Shown piece after piece: positions 22,880-31,047 of a DNA stretch of 43,911 nucleotides. This DNA is from Chloroflexota bacterium. Its GTDB lineage: Bacteria; Chloroflexota; Anaerolineae; J102. A program made the translations under genes and the position numbers. The stretch is from NCBI GenBank assembly GCA_029782215.1, contig JAKOVD010000199.1, positions 1 through 43,911 on the forward strand, in the 5' to 3' direction. Each line of letters opens with the position of its first letter. Position 1 is the stretch's first letter. The notes under the pieces are model-generated. The model saw only the letters and a list, made by a program, of their open reading frames with translations, ran no database searches and was not told the origin of the DNA.

Positions 22880-24418
22880 ATGCTTCGCAAGGTTCTGATC
22901 GCCAATCGCGGCGAGATCGCCGTCCGCATTATCCGCGCCTGCCAGGAGATGGGCATCGCCACCGTCGCGGTCTACGCGGATGCCGACGCCGGCGCCCTGC
23001 ACACGGCCCTGGCCGGCGAAGCCGTCAGGATCGGTCCGCCACCGCCGCTGCAATCCTACCTGCGCAGCGACCTCATCCTGCAGGCTGCGCTTGAGCGGGG
23101 CTGCGATGCCATCCATCCCGGCTACGGCTTCCTCTCCGAGAACGCGTCCTTTGCCGACGCCGTGTCCACCGCCGGGCTGACCTTCATCGGTCCCAGCAGC
23201 GCGGCCATGCGGGCGATGGGTTCCAAGATCGCCAGCCGGGAGGCCATGCAGCGGGCCGGCGTGCCGGTGGTCCCCGGCTATCACCCCACCCATGCAAATA
23301 CTGCTGCTCAAAACAGGGAACTGGCCCAAGCCGCCGCTGCAATCGGATACCCGCTGCTGGTCAAGGCAAGCGCTGGCGGCGGCGGCAAGGGCATGCGCGT
23401 GGTCCAGGAGCCGTCCCGGCTGCCGGAAGAACTGGAATCGGCGCGGCGCGAGGCCCAAAATGCCTTCGGCGACGCCACCGTCTACCTGGAGAAGCTGATC
23501 GAACATCCCCGCCACGTCGAGTTCCAGGTGCTGGCCGACCATCATGGCTGCGTCCTGCACCTGTTTGAACGCGAGTGCTCGATCCAGCGCCGCCACCAGA
23601 AGATCATCGAAGAAACGCCTTCCCTGGCCTTGACGCCCGAGCTGCGCCAGCGCATGGGCGTAGCCGCCGTTGCTGCCGCCCAAGCGGTTCACTACACCAA
23701 CGCCGGGACCGTCGAGTTCCTGCTGGACCCGGACGGCGCCTTCTACTTCCTGGAGATGAACACGCGCCTCCAGGTCGAGCACCCGATCACGGAAGTGGTG
23801 ACGGGCATCGATCTGGTCAAGGCGCAGATCCGCATCGCCGCCGGCGAGCCGTTGCCCTGGCGCCAGCAAGACCTGGCGCAGCGTGGGCACGCCATCGAGT
23901 GCCGCGTCTATGCCGAGGACCCCGCCCAAGGCTTCCTGCCGTCAACCGGCCGGGTGCTCCTGGCCGCTGAGCCGGTCGGACCGGGGGTGCGCGTGGATGC
24001 AGGCGTCACCACCGGCGATGACGTTTCGATCCACTATGATCCGATGATCGCCAAGCTCATCTGCGCCGGTGAGGATCGGGCGGACGCCGTGCGTAAAGCA
24101 GACTGGGCGCTCTCGCACTACGTCATCCTTGGTCCAACCACCAACATCCCCTTCCTGCGCGCCGTCATCCAGCATCCCGCCTTCGCTGCCGGTGATCTCA
24201 GCACCGACTTCATCGAACGCCACCTGGCGGCATGGTCACCCCAGCCGCCGCCCGTGCCCGATGCCGCCCTTATTGCCGCCGCCCTGGCCGACCTGATGGG
24301 GGAAGGCGCCGGCGGCGCCTTGCGCGCTCACGCCCAGGTGGAAGCAGGCGCCCCAATCAACCCCTGGAGCACGACGGACTCGTTCCGGCTCGGAACACCC
24401 TCTGGTCACTCATTCTGA
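22880..24418 (+). CDS. accC: Biotin carboxylase subunit of an acyl-CoA carboxylase
   Basis: A 512-residue protein from ATG 22880 (MLRKVLIANRGEIAVRII), the universal biotin carboxylase start. ATP-grasp elements are all present: HPGYGFLSENASFADA, KASAGGGGKGMRVV, HVEFQVLADHHG, ERECSIQRRHQKIIEE, FLEMNTRLQVEHPITE and HAIECRVYAEDP. It carboxylates the biotin on the carrier protein using ATP and bicarbonate. It is longer than AccC (about 450), with a C-terminal region (TDFIERHLAAWS, NPWSTTDSFRLG) like that of 3-methylcrotonyl- or propionyl-CoA carboxylase alpha chains, so it is probably the N-terminal half of such a chain. The BT-BCCP half is a separate gene 37 bases downstream. The carboxyltransferase beta subunit is not in this window. 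Confidence 0.93.
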   Translation: MLRKVLIANRGEIAVRIIRACQEMGIATVAVYADADAGALHTALAGEAVRIGPPPPLQSYLRSDLILQAALERGCDAIHPGYGFLSENASFADAVSTAGLTFIGPSSAAMRAMGSKIASREAMQRAGVPVVPGYHPTHANTAAQNRELAQAAAAIGYPLLVKASAGGGGKGMRVVQEPSRLPEELESARREAQNAFGDATVYLEKLIEHPRHVEFQVLADHHGCVLHLFERECSIQRRHQKIIEETPSLALTPELRQRMGVAAVAAAQAVHYTNAGTVEFLLDPDGAFYFLEMNTRLQVEHPITEVVTGIDLVKAQIRIAAGEPLPWRQQDLAQRGHAIECRVYAEDPAQGFLPSTGRVLLAAEPVGPGVRVDAGVTTGDDVSIHYDPMIAKLICAGEDRADAVRKADWALSHYVILGPTTNIPFLRAVIQHPAFAAGDLSTDFIERHLAAWSPQPPPVPDAALIAAALADLMGEGAGGALRAHAQVEAGAPINPWSTTDSFRLGTPSGHSF

Positions 24419-24455
24419 AACAATACGTTCCGCCCACTGCACCACATAGGCAGGC

Positions 24456-24956
24456 ATGCAATTTCGTTACACTCTACCAGAGGGTGATGTCACCGTCGAG
24501 GTGACGCCCGGCGAAAGCGGCTACACCGTGACCATACTGCGTCCAGACCAGGAGCCGGCGGTCTACCAGGTGGATGCGCCGGCGCCTGAGCACGGCCGCC
24601 TGACCCTGCGTTTCCCCGACAGGCGTCTGCGCGCTTATGTCGCCCGCGCCGGGTCCACCCGCTTTGTGGCCCTTGATGGGCACACCTGGCGGTTGGAGCC
24701 GCCACAGCCACGACGGCGGCAATCCGAAGCTGCAGGCGGCCAACTGGCGGCGGCCATGCCGGGCAAGGTCCTGGATGTGCTCGTGGCCGCTGGCCAGGAG
24801 ATCGAGGCTGGCGCTCCCCTGGTCATCCTGGAAGCGATGAAGATGGAGCTGCGGATGGCGGCGCCGGCAGCCGGCCGGGTCGCTGGCGTTCACGTACGCC
24901 CTGGTGATATCGTGATGCAAGGACAACCCCTTATCGACCTCGAGGCAATCCCATGA
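24456..24956 (+). CDS. Biotin carboxyl carrier (BT-BCCP) subunit of an acyl-CoA carboxylase
   Basis: A 166-residue protein. Residues 1-85 form a small beta-rich region (FRYTLPEGDVTVEVTPGESG, FVALDGHTWRLEPP) that looks like the BT linker domain of MCC/PCC alpha chains. Residues 95-166 are the biotinyl domain, with Lys129 in LEAMKMELRM as the biotinylation site and the usual AAMPGKVLDVLV and VRPGDIVMQGQPLIDLE. It supplies the swinging arm for the upstream biotin carboxylase. The two are normally one chain; here an in-frame TAG nine bases before the ATG and a different frame show that the split is real rather than one lost base. The end overlaps the next gene by ATGA. Confidence 0.88.
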   Translation: MQFRYTLPEGDVTVEVTPGESGYTVTILRPDQEPAVYQVDAPAPEHGRLTLRFPDRRLRAYVARAGSTRFVALDGHTWRLEPPQPRRRQSEAAGGQLAAAMPGKVLDVLVAAGQEIEAGAPLVILEAMKMELRMAAPAAGRVAGVHVRPGDIVMQGQPLIDLEAIP

Positions 24957-25771
24957 GCACCCCCTCTCTCCCTCCCTTGGCGTTAGCTTCCTGGCAGCCC
25001 ACCCGCGACACACTCCAGGGTTACGTCACGATCCTGGGCCGGCTCCGGGCCGGCCTAACGCCCCCGCAGCCCCATTGGCAGCATATCAGCGTGCGCGTCG
25101 GTACAGGCGGTCTGACCACCACGCCGTTGTCCCTACCAGATGGTGGGCGCCTGGAGATGCGGCTTGACCTGGAACAGCACAGCCTGATCGTGGACAGCCG
25201 GACTTCCTGGCAGTTGGCGCTGGCGGGCCAGCCGCCGCAGACGCTTGGCGAGACCGTCATCGCTAAGCTGGCGGAGGAGGGCTGGATGCCGCCGATCGAT
25301 GCGGGGACGCTCAGCCCTGACGGAGCCTGGGACCGCCAGGCCATTGCAGCCTACTGGCAGGCGCTGACCTTCACCCATGCCGTCCTGGCCGAGTTCCGCG
25401 CCGGCTTGCCGGGCAGCACTACCCCCATCCAACTCTGGCCACACCATTTCGACCTGGCCGTAAACTGGTTCTCGGGCCGCAAGGTGCCCGGCTACGACCC
25501 GGAGGACCTGGAGTGGGCCGACGAACAGATGGGCTTTGGGTTCTCGACCGGCGACGGCGGCATTCCCGACCCCTACTACTACGTCACAGCCTATCCCTGG
25601 CCGGAAGCCATCGTCGAGTCGCCCTTGCCTGCTCTGGCCCATTGGCACCGTGAGGGCTGGAATGGCGCCGTGCTGCGCTACGATGCGCTTCTTGCCGCCT
25701 CTGATCCCAGCCGATTGCTCCTGTCCTTCCTGCGCAGGGCCCAAGAGGCCGGTGCAGCATGCATGATCTGA
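24953..25771 (+). CDS. DUF5996 family protein
   Basis: A 272-residue protein that starts inside the stop of the BCCP gene. LALASWQPTRDTLQGYVTILGRLRAGL and the following PPQPHWQHISVRVGTGGLTTTPL match the opening of DUF5996 proteins. The second half holds LWPHHFDLAVNWFSG, a conserved block ending in QMGFGFSTGDGGIPDPYYYV, and LPALAHWHREGWNGAVLRYD. The conserved His, Asp and Trp residues suggest an enzyme, but no function is established for the family. No signal peptide or membrane segment, so probably cytoplasmic. It overlaps the DUF1028 gene by 13 bases, so the four genes accC-BCCP-DUF5996-DUF1028 are one transcript. Confidence 0.8.
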   Translation: MSTPSLPPLALASWQPTRDTLQGYVTILGRLRAGLTPPQPHWQHISVRVGTGGLTTTPLSLPDGGRLEMRLDLEQHSLIVDSRTSWQLALAGQPPQTLGETVIAKLAEEGWMPPIDAGTLSPDGAWDRQAIAAYWQALTFTHAVLAEFRAGLPGSTTPIQLWPHHFDLAVNWFSGRKVPGYDPEDLEWADEQMGFGFSTGDGGIPDPYYYVTAYPWPEAIVESPLPALAHWHREGWNGAVLRYDALLAASDPSRLLLSFLRRAQEAGAACMI

Positions 25772-26646
25772 ACATCTGCACTTTCTCGATCGTCGCCCAT
25801 GATCCGGGAAAGGCCGAATGGGGTGTCGCGGTGGCCTCCAAATTCCTCGGCGTAGGAGCGGTCGTGCCTTGGGCGCGGGCGGGCGCGGGCGCCGTGGCCA
25901 CGCAGTCCTATGCGAACTTGACATATGGAACGCGTGGCCTGGAGTTGATGGAGCAGGGAAAGCCGGCGCAAACAGCCGTACAGACCCTAATCGAGGCCGA
26001 TCCGGACGCCGCACTGCGCCAGGTGGGCATGGTGGACAGGGATGGCCGTGCCGCCGCCTACACGGGCGCGGGTTGTCACGCCTGGGCCGGCCACGTGGAG
26101 GGCAGCGGCTATGCCTGCCAGGGCAACATCCTGGCGCCAGGCACGGTGGAGGCCATGGCAGCGCGCTTCGAGGCGGAACGTAGCGGTCTCGGCGAGCTGG
26201 CCGACTGGCTGGTAGCGGCGCTCGCCGCGGGCCAGGCCGCGGGAGGCGACAGCCGAGGGCGCCAGGCAGCAGCCGTGCTGGTGGTGAGGGCCGACGGCGG
26301 CTACGGCGGGAACAACGATCGCTACCTTGACCTGCGCGTCGATGACGACCCTGACCCCATCTCCAGGCTTCGGCACCTGGTCGACCTCCACCATCTCTAC
26401 TTTGGGCAGACACGCCGCGAGGACCTCGTCCCCCTGGCCAGCGTCGCGGGCGTGATCCAGGAGATTCTGCGCTGTGCCAGCTACGACCCCGGCGCCGTTC
26501 CCGGGCGCTTTGACGAGACCACGCGCCAATCGCTGGCCGCGCTGGTAGGCATTGAGAACCTGGAAGAGCGCTGGAACGGCGAGGGTGACGTCATCGACAT
26601 CCAGGTTGTCCGGCACCTGCAGGGCCTCTACGCGAGGCCGTCTTGA
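25759..26646 (+). CDS. DUF1028 (Ntn-hydrolase-like) protein with a C-terminal domain
   Basis: A 295-residue protein. The N-terminus (NICTFSIVAHDPGKAEWGVA, VASKFLGVGAVVPWARAGAG, AVATQSYANLTYGTRGLELM) and the block GHVEGSGYACQGNIL identify DUF1028, an Ntn-hydrolase-fold family with structures but no firmly assigned reaction. YGGNNDRYLDLRVDDDPDPI is another family mark. Residues 230-295 form the small helical domain seen at the end of longer DUF1028 proteins (DETTRQSLAALVGIENLEER), reminiscent of peptidoglycan-binding domains. In relatives the gene often accompanies peptidases or carboxylases; here it closes the acyl-CoA carboxylase operon. There is no signal peptide. It ends 7 bases from the convergent ABC permease gene. 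Confidence 0.85.
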   Translation: MHDLNICTFSIVAHDPGKAEWGVAVASKFLGVGAVVPWARAGAGAVATQSYANLTYGTRGLELMEQGKPAQTAVQTLIEADPDAALRQVGMVDRDGRAAAYTGAGCHAWAGHVEGSGYACQGNILAPGTVEAMAARFEAERSGLGELADWLVAALAAGQAAGGDSRGRQAAAVLVVRADGGYGGNNDRYLDLRVDDDPDPISRLRHLVDLHHLYFGQTRREDLVPLASVAGVIQEILRCASYDPGAVPGRFDETTRQSLAALVGIENLEERWNGEGDVIDIQVVRHLQGLYARPS

Positions 26647-26653
26647 CAGGCTT

Positions 26654-27523
26654 TCAGTGGCTGCGCCCTGCCCACCACAGCCAAACCCGCCCGCGGCGCG
26701 GTGCAAAGAGCAGGGCCGCCAGGAAAATGACCGTGGTCACCAAGACGATGGCGGCGCCAGAAGGAAGCCCCAGGTAGAAGGAAAGATACAGCCCGACCAC
26801 GCCCGAAAGGGCACCGATGACCGCCGCTACAATCATCATGCCCAGCAGTCTGCGGGTGACGAGGTAGGCCGTAGCCGGGGGTGTCACGAGCATGGCCAGC
26901 ATCAAGGCTACCCCCACTGTCTGCAGTGAGACCACGATGGTGATGGCGATGAGCACCAGGAGCAGATAGTTCAGGAGGCTCGCCGGGATGCGGAGCGTGG
27001 CCGAGAGAATGGGGTCGAAGGAAACCAGCAAGAATTCCTTGTAAAAGGCAACCACCAGGATAAGCACCAGGGCGCCAAAGAAGGCGATCAGGCGCAGGTC
27101 GGCGGGCGTCACACCCAGCACGTTGCCAAAGAGGAAATGAGCCAGATCAACGGCATAACCCCGCGCGGTCGAGATCAGGGCAATGCCAAGGGCGAACATG
27201 CCGACGAACACGATGCTGATCGCCGTATCCTCCTTGATCTCCGCTTGCTTGCTCACGGTGCCAATGCCCACCGCCGTGAGGACCGCAGCCACCATGGCCC
27301 CCCAAAAGACAGCGCCGCGTTCGCCGCCGCTGGCCAGGTAGCCGATAGCCACACCTGGCAGAATGGCGTGGGCCAGGGCGTCGCCGAAGAAGGCCATCCC
27401 CCGCAGCACGATGTAGGAACCGACCACGGCGCACACGATGCCCACCAGCACGGCAGCCATCAGGCCGCGGACCATGAAGGGATAGGCTAAGGGGTCGGAA
27501 AAGAGATGCAAGAAGGACGCCAT
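26654..27523 (-). CDS. Zn/Mn/Fe-type ABC transporter permease (ZnuB/MntB family)
   Basis: A 289-residue integral membrane protein with about eight hydrophobic segments. GIVCAVVGSYIVLRGMAFFG, the DALAHAILPGVAIGYL block and VGVALMLAMLVTPPATAYLV are hallmark stretches of metal ABC-3 permeases. It moves Zn2+, Mn2+ or Fe2+ inward together with an ATPase and a binding lipoprotein. Neither partner is adjacent: downstream is a convergent DUF1028 gene and upstream a divergent copper/oxidase operon. It could pair with components elsewhere. The promoter must lie in the 168 bases before it; I see no clear Zur or MntR box there. Confidence 0.92.
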   Translation of the reverse strand: MASFLHLFSDPLAYPFMVRGLMAAVLVGIVCAVVGSYIVLRGMAFFGDALAHAILPGVAIGYLASGGERGAVFWGAMVAAVLTAVGIGTVSKQAEIKEDTAISIVFVGMFALGIALISTARGYAVDLAHFLFGNVLGVTPADLRLIAFFGALVLILVVAFYKEFLLVSFDPILSATLRIPASLLNYLLLVLIAITIVVSLQTVGVALMLAMLVTPPATAYLVTRRLLGMMIVAAVIGALSGVVGLYLSFYLGLPSGAAIVLVTTVIFLAALLFAPRRGRVWLWWAGRSH

Positions 27524-27594
27524 GGCGATGCCGGCAGGAAAGACAGAAGTGGTCGCTCCATTATGAGGGTGGCGATTAGCTTATCCAAACTCGC

Positions 27595-27623
27595 TTGGGA
27601 AAAATGAAACGCAAGGGTATACT
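27595..27623 (+). promoter_or_regulatory. Promoter of the copper chaperone / oxidase assembly operon
   Basis: TTGGGA (27595-27600), 17 bases, TATACT (27618-27623). The -10 has five consensus bases and the spacing is ideal. Transcription would begin near 27630, about 60 bases before the PCuAC start. Confidence 0.55.
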
Positions 27624-27691
27624 TTGCCCTGTCTTTGTGCATTTGCTAACAACCGTGCCTGACTCTCACCATGCAAGGAGAACAGCAAGAA

Positions 27692-28174
27692 ATGTCGAAG
27701 AGACTCGCCAGATTGGCACTGATCGTGACGCTCGGCGCTGCCATCGGCCTTCTGGTCGCCTGCGGCGGCGGCGCCCAGGGACCAAGCGTCACCGTAAGCG
27801 ATGCGTGGGCGCGTTCTTCGCCAACGGCCGACGGCAACAGCGCCATTTACATGACCATCAAGAACGCCGGCAGCGAGGCCGATGCCCTGGTCAAGGCAGC
27901 AACGTCCGTCAGCAACGTCACCGAGATCCACGAAATGATCATGGAGAACCAGGTGATGAAGATGCGCCCGGTTGCCGGCCAGCGCCTGGACATCCCGGCG
28001 GGGGGAAATGTGGAGTTGAAGCCGGGGGGTGTGCACCTGATGCTGATCGGCTTGAAGCAGCAGTTGAAACCGGGAGACAAGGTCGACGTCACCCTTACCT
28101 TCGAGAAGTCAGGCGACAAGACCGTTCAGGCGGAGGTGCGCGCCCTCGAAGGGATGGAAGGAATGCAGCACTGA
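27692..28174 (+). CDS. PCuAC-family periplasmic copper chaperone lipoprotein
   Basis: A 160-residue protein from ATG 27692, with AAGGAG 11 bases upstream; an ATG at 27671 precedes that site and is less likely. Signal and lipobox LLVAC (Cys24). The mature domain is PCuAC: VSDAWARSSPTADGNSAIYM, then His80 in EIHEM, Met91 in MKMRPV, and the HLM of GGVHLMLIGLK, together the His/Met copper site of the family. PCuAC proteins carry Cu(I) outside the membrane to the CuA or CuB centre of cytochrome oxidase. The stop overlaps the ATG of the next lipoprotein (TGATG), and a SURF1 gene follows two genes later, so the context agrees with oxidase assembly. Confidence 0.92.
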   Translation: MSKRLARLALIVTLGAAIGLLVACGGGAQGPSVTVSDAWARSSPTADGNSAIYMTIKNAGSEADALVKAATSVSNVTEIHEMIMENQVMKMRPVAGQRLDIPAGGNVELKPGGVHLMLIGLKQQLKPGDKVDVTLTFEKSGDKTVQAEVRALEGMEGMQH

Positions 28175-28569
28175 TGCGCCGCGGCGCGCTTTTCGTGCTG
28201 GCGCTGCTGGTCGCCCTGGCGGCGGCCGGATGCAGCCGCAGCCAAACGCAGGGGCCGCCCGCGGGCGTGACCCTGGCGCTGGCAACGACGCCTGACCCGC
28301 CCAAGGTCGGCCCTTCGACCCTGACCTTGACGCTCAAGGACAAGACGGGCACAGGTATCGAAGGCGCAACCATTGCCATCAAAGGCGATATGACGCACCC
28401 GGGGATGGCGCCGGTCCTCGCCACGATACAGCAACAAGGCGGCGGCGTCTATCGCGCGCCCTTTGAGTGGACCATGGGCGGCGACTGGATCGTCACCGCC
28501 CAAGTCACACTTGCTGATGGCAGATCGTTTGCGCAGGAATTTGACCTCACGGTCAAGGGCAGCGACTAG
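28174..28569 (+). CDS. YtkA-like (FixH-like) lipoprotein
   Basis: A 131-residue protein whose ATG overlaps the PCuAC stop. The signal ends at lipobox AAAGC (Cys20). The mature part is a single beta-sandwich of the YtkA type: VGPSTLTLTLKDKTGTGIEG, GDMTHPGMAPVLATI with a conserved MTHPGM block, VYRAPFEWTMGGDWIVTAQV. YtkA/FixH-type proteins are found with copper and oxidase maturation genes; the His and Met residues of the MTHPGM block could bind copper, which is inference. It lies between the copper chaperone and the polyferredoxin membrane protein and is separated from the latter by only 9 bases. Confidence 0.8.
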   Translation: MRRGALFVLALLVALAAAGCSRSQTQGPPAGVTLALATTPDPPKVGPSTLTLTLKDKTGTGIEGATIAIKGDMTHPGMAPVLATIQQQGGGVYRAPFEWTMGGDWIVTAQVTLADGRSFAQEFDLTVKGSD

Positions 28570-28578
28570 CTTCCGGCC

Positions 28579-29988
28579 ATGGCAAAGGACGCGGCGACCC
28601 GGCGACCCCAGTTGGACCTTCTGCGCACGCCGGGGCTGGGCAACATACTGCGCTGGCGCTGGGGACGCCTGGTGTTCCAGGGGCCTCTGCTGGTGTTGGC
28701 GCTGCTCATGGTGTACGACGGGCTGACCGGTCCGCGCCTGGCGGCTGAGAACCTGGCCACCGTGTTGGCATGGGTGCACTATCGCGGCCTGGTGATCCTG
28801 GCCCTGCTGTTGGTCGGCAATCTTTTCTGCATGTCGTGTCCTTTCACCCTGCCCCGCACGGTCGCCCGCAGACTGAGTGGGCGGGGCCGCCGTTGGCCAC
28901 GGGCGTTGGCCGGCAAATGGCTCGCGATCGCCCTGCTCCTCTTCTTCTTTTGGCTATACGAAGCCGCCGATCTGTGGGCCAGGCCCTGGCTGACTGCCTG
29001 GGTGATCGTGGCGTATTTCGCCGCGGCCTTCGTCCTGGAAGCTGCGTTTGCCGAATCGCCCTTCTGCAAATATCTCTGCCCGTTGGGGTCCTTCAACTTC
29101 GTCGCCGCCACCGTATCTCCGTTCCAAATCCAGGCGCGCGAGACCAGCGTCTGCCGCACCTGTGTGGGCAAGGAATGTGTCAACGGCAGCCCTATCGTCC
29201 TGGGATGCGGCACCGAGCTCTTTGTGCCCCAGGTGCGGAGCAACCTGGACTGCGTCTTCTGCCTGGACTGCGCCCGCGCCTGCCCGCACGACAATGTGGC
29301 CCTGGCAGCGCGGCCCCCGTTGGCCGAGCTGGTCGCCGAGACCTGGCCGCGACGGTGGGACATCAGCCTGCTGGCGCTCGTCTTTGCGTTTGCCAGTCTG
29401 GGCAACGCCTTTGGCATGGTGCCGCCGGTCTATGCCCTGGAACTGGCGCTGGCGCGATGGCTGCCCTTCGCCGGTGAAGGACTGATCTTGCTGCTCATCT
29501 TCGTGACCATCAACCTGGTCCTGCCTGTCGTCCTGGGAGTGATGGCTGCAGTCTTGAGCCGCCGGCTTGCGGGCTCGCAGACCTCACTGCGCGAGGCATT
29601 CGCGCGCTTCACGCCCGCAGTGGCGCCGCTCGCCTTCGCCATCTGGTTTGCCCACTACGGCTTTCATTTCGCCACCGGCGCCCTTACCGCCATCCCCGCC
29701 TTTGAGAACTTTCTGGCCACATCCGGTCTCGCCATCCACCCCCATTGGACGCTCAGCGCCCTGGCGCCCACCGCCTGGCTGCTCCCGCTGCAGATCCTCG
29801 CCGTGCTGGCAGGTCTGCTTGCCAGTCTCTACGTAGCAGGGGAACGGGTGCGGCTCGATACCACCGCAGCGCGCCCCCTGTGGGCAGCCCTGCCCTGGGT
29901 GCTGCTGCTCGCCGCCATCGCCGTCGCCGCCATCCTGATCTTCACACAGCCGATGGAGATGCGGGGAACGGCCGGGTTCAGCAGCTAG
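28579..29988 (+). CDS. Polytopic membrane protein with 4Fe-4S cysteine motifs (CcoG/NapH-like)
   Basis: A 469-residue protein with roughly eight to ten membrane segments. Cys84 and Cys87 (LFCMSCPFT) and Cys163/Cys167 (FCKYLCPLGSFN) are the paired CxxCP-type motifs of NapH/NosR/CcoG proteins. The ferredoxin part has Cys192, Cys195 and Cys200 (CRTCVGKEC), then CxxCxxCxxxC at Cys225, 228, 231 and 235 (CVFCLDCARACPHDN), enough for two clusters. The C-terminal half (from about 255) adds further membrane segments not found in CcoG. Such proteins move electrons through the membrane; CcoG reduces copper for oxidase assembly, and its position between copper carriers and SURF1 makes a similar role likely. 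The exact family is uncertain. Confidence 0.78.
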   Translation: MAKDAATRRPQLDLLRTPGLGNILRWRWGRLVFQGPLLVLALLMVYDGLTGPRLAAENLATVLAWVHYRGLVILALLLVGNLFCMSCPFTLPRTVARRLSGRGRRWPRALAGKWLAIALLLFFFWLYEAADLWARPWLTAWVIVAYFAAAFVLEAAFAESPFCKYLCPLGSFNFVAATVSPFQIQARETSVCRTCVGKECVNGSPIVLGCGTELFVPQVRSNLDCVFCLDCARACPHDNVALAARPPLAELVAETWPRRWDISLLALVFAFASLGNAFGMVPPVYALELALARWLPFAGEGLILLLIFVTINLVLPVVLGVMAAVLSRRLAGSQTSLREAFARFTPAVAPLAFAIWFAHYGFHFATGALTAIPAFENFLATSGLAIHPHWTLSALAPTAWLLPLQILAVLAGLLASLYVAGERVRLDTTAARPLWAALPWVLLLAAIAVAAILIFTQPMEMRGTAGFSS

Positions 29989-30050
29989 CGTTGGAGGGTT
30001 GGGATGAACACTGACAGCCATCGGTGGCCATTCCTGGTAAGCTGATAGGG

Positions 30051-30064
30051 TGACCCGCGGGTCA
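30051..30064. promoter_or_regulatory. Perfect 14-base palindrome over the SURF1 start
   Basis: TGACCCGCGGGTCA ends on the first base of the ATG at 30064. It lies in the 75-base gap between the polyferredoxin gene and the SURF1 gene, the only sizeable gap of the operon. It may be an operator for an internal promoter or a small hairpin that limits translation. Confidence 0.4.
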
Positions 30065-30825
30065 TGACGCCTATGTTCCTGTTCAAACGCCGGTGGATTC
30101 TCTCCACAATCCTGGTCCTGTTCGCCTCTGCCGTCATGATCCGGTTGGGCTTCTGGCAGCTCGACCGCCTGGCGGGGAAGCGGGCTGCGATCGCCGTTGC
30201 CCAGGCAGCCATCGCGGCGCCGCCCATCCCCATCGATGGGTCTGAGGCCAACCCCGATCTGCAGTCTTACCTCTATCACTCCGCCTCGGCCCGCGGCATC
30301 TACGACTTTGAGCATGAGGTTTTGCTCAAGAACCAGAACTACAACACCAATCAGGCCGGATACCATCTATTGACCCCGCTCCGTCTCGAAGGCAGCGATC
30401 GGGCCCTGCTGGTTGATCGCGGTTGGATTCCGTTTGATGGCGTCGATCCGAACAACCTCAAGGCCTTCGAAGAGCCGGGCCCGCAAGCCATTGTCGGCCA
30501 AATCGAGATGCCGGAAGCGCGACCTTCTGCAGCCCAACCCCCGGCTGCTTTTGAAAAGCAATGGTATCGCGTTGACATCGAGTGGCTGCAAAAACAAACG
30601 CCCTACCCACTACTGCCCTTTTACGTGGCCCTGAATCCGTCGACCGGCCCCGCCAGTCCGCCCTTCCGTGACCCTCCGGCGGTGACGCTGGATGAAGGAC
30701 CGCACATGGGCTACGCCATCCAATGGTTCCTGTTCGCGCTCGTCGTTCCTATCGTCTATGCCTTCCAAATCCGCCGGATGGACCGGCGGCAAACAGAGGC
30801 GAAGCTTCCACCCCCTACACGCTGA
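30064..30825 (+). CDS. SURF1-family cytochrome oxidase assembly protein
   Basis: A 253-residue protein with the classical SURF1 plan: an N-terminal membrane helix (ILSTILVLFASAVMIRLGFWQLDRLAGKRA, with the GFWQLDRLAGK signature), an outside soluble domain (VLLKNQNYNTNQAGYHLLTP, LLVDRGWIP) and a C-terminal helix preceded by GYAIQWFLFALVVPIVYAF. SURF1 helps insert heme a and form the Cox1 centre of aa3-type oxidases. ATG 30064 is used; ATG 30073 is an alternative. It is followed after 12 bases by the molbindin gene. Together with PCuAC this points to an aerobic aa3-type oxidase elsewhere in the genome. Confidence 0.93.
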   Translation: MTPMFLFKRRWILSTILVLFASAVMIRLGFWQLDRLAGKRAAIAVAQAAIAAPPIPIDGSEANPDLQSYLYHSASARGIYDFEHEVLLKNQNYNTNQAGYHLLTPLRLEGSDRALLVDRGWIPFDGVDPNNLKAFEEPGPQAIVGQIEMPEARPSAAQPPAAFEKQWYRVDIEWLQKQTPYPLLPFYVALNPSTGPASPPFRDPPAVTLDEGPHMGYAIQWFLFALVVPIVYAFQIRRMDRRQTEAKLPPPTR

Positions 30826-30837
30826 GGAGATAACCCC

Positions 30838-31047
30838 ATGCAAACAAGTGCCCGCAACATGCTCAAAGGTACGGTCAAGCAGGTCACACACGGCGCCGTC
30901 AACACCGAAGTGGTGATCGAGGTGGCGCCCGGCGTCGAAGTCGTGTCGATTATCACCAAGGCGTCGGCCGAGCGCCTTGGGCTGGCGGTGGGCAAGCACG
31001 CCTATGCCATCGTCAAAGCATCGGACGTGATGATCGGAGTCGACTGA
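30838..31047 (+). CDS. Molbindin (single Mop/TOBE domain)
   Basis: A 69-residue protein consisting of one TOBE domain: SARNMLKGTVKQVTHGAVNTEVVIEV, then VSIITKASAERLGLAVG and a final YAIVKASDVMIGVD. This is the length and sequence pattern of cytoplasmic molbindins, which assemble into hexamers that store or sense molybdate or tungstate. GAGGAGATAACCCC before the ATG contains a good ribosome binding site. It shares an operon with the oxidase assembly genes; no molybdenum transporter or molybdoenzyme lies nearby, so its link to them is unclear. Confidence 0.9.
   Translation: MQTSARNMLKGTVKQVTHGAVNTEVVIEVAPGVEVVSIITKASAERLGLAVGKHAYAIVKASDVMIGVD

Noticed and set aside
24416..24458. Frameshift as the cause of the split between biotin carboxylase and BCCP
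   Set aside because: The BCCP frame has a TAG nine bases before its ATG, so no single indel would join the two genes.
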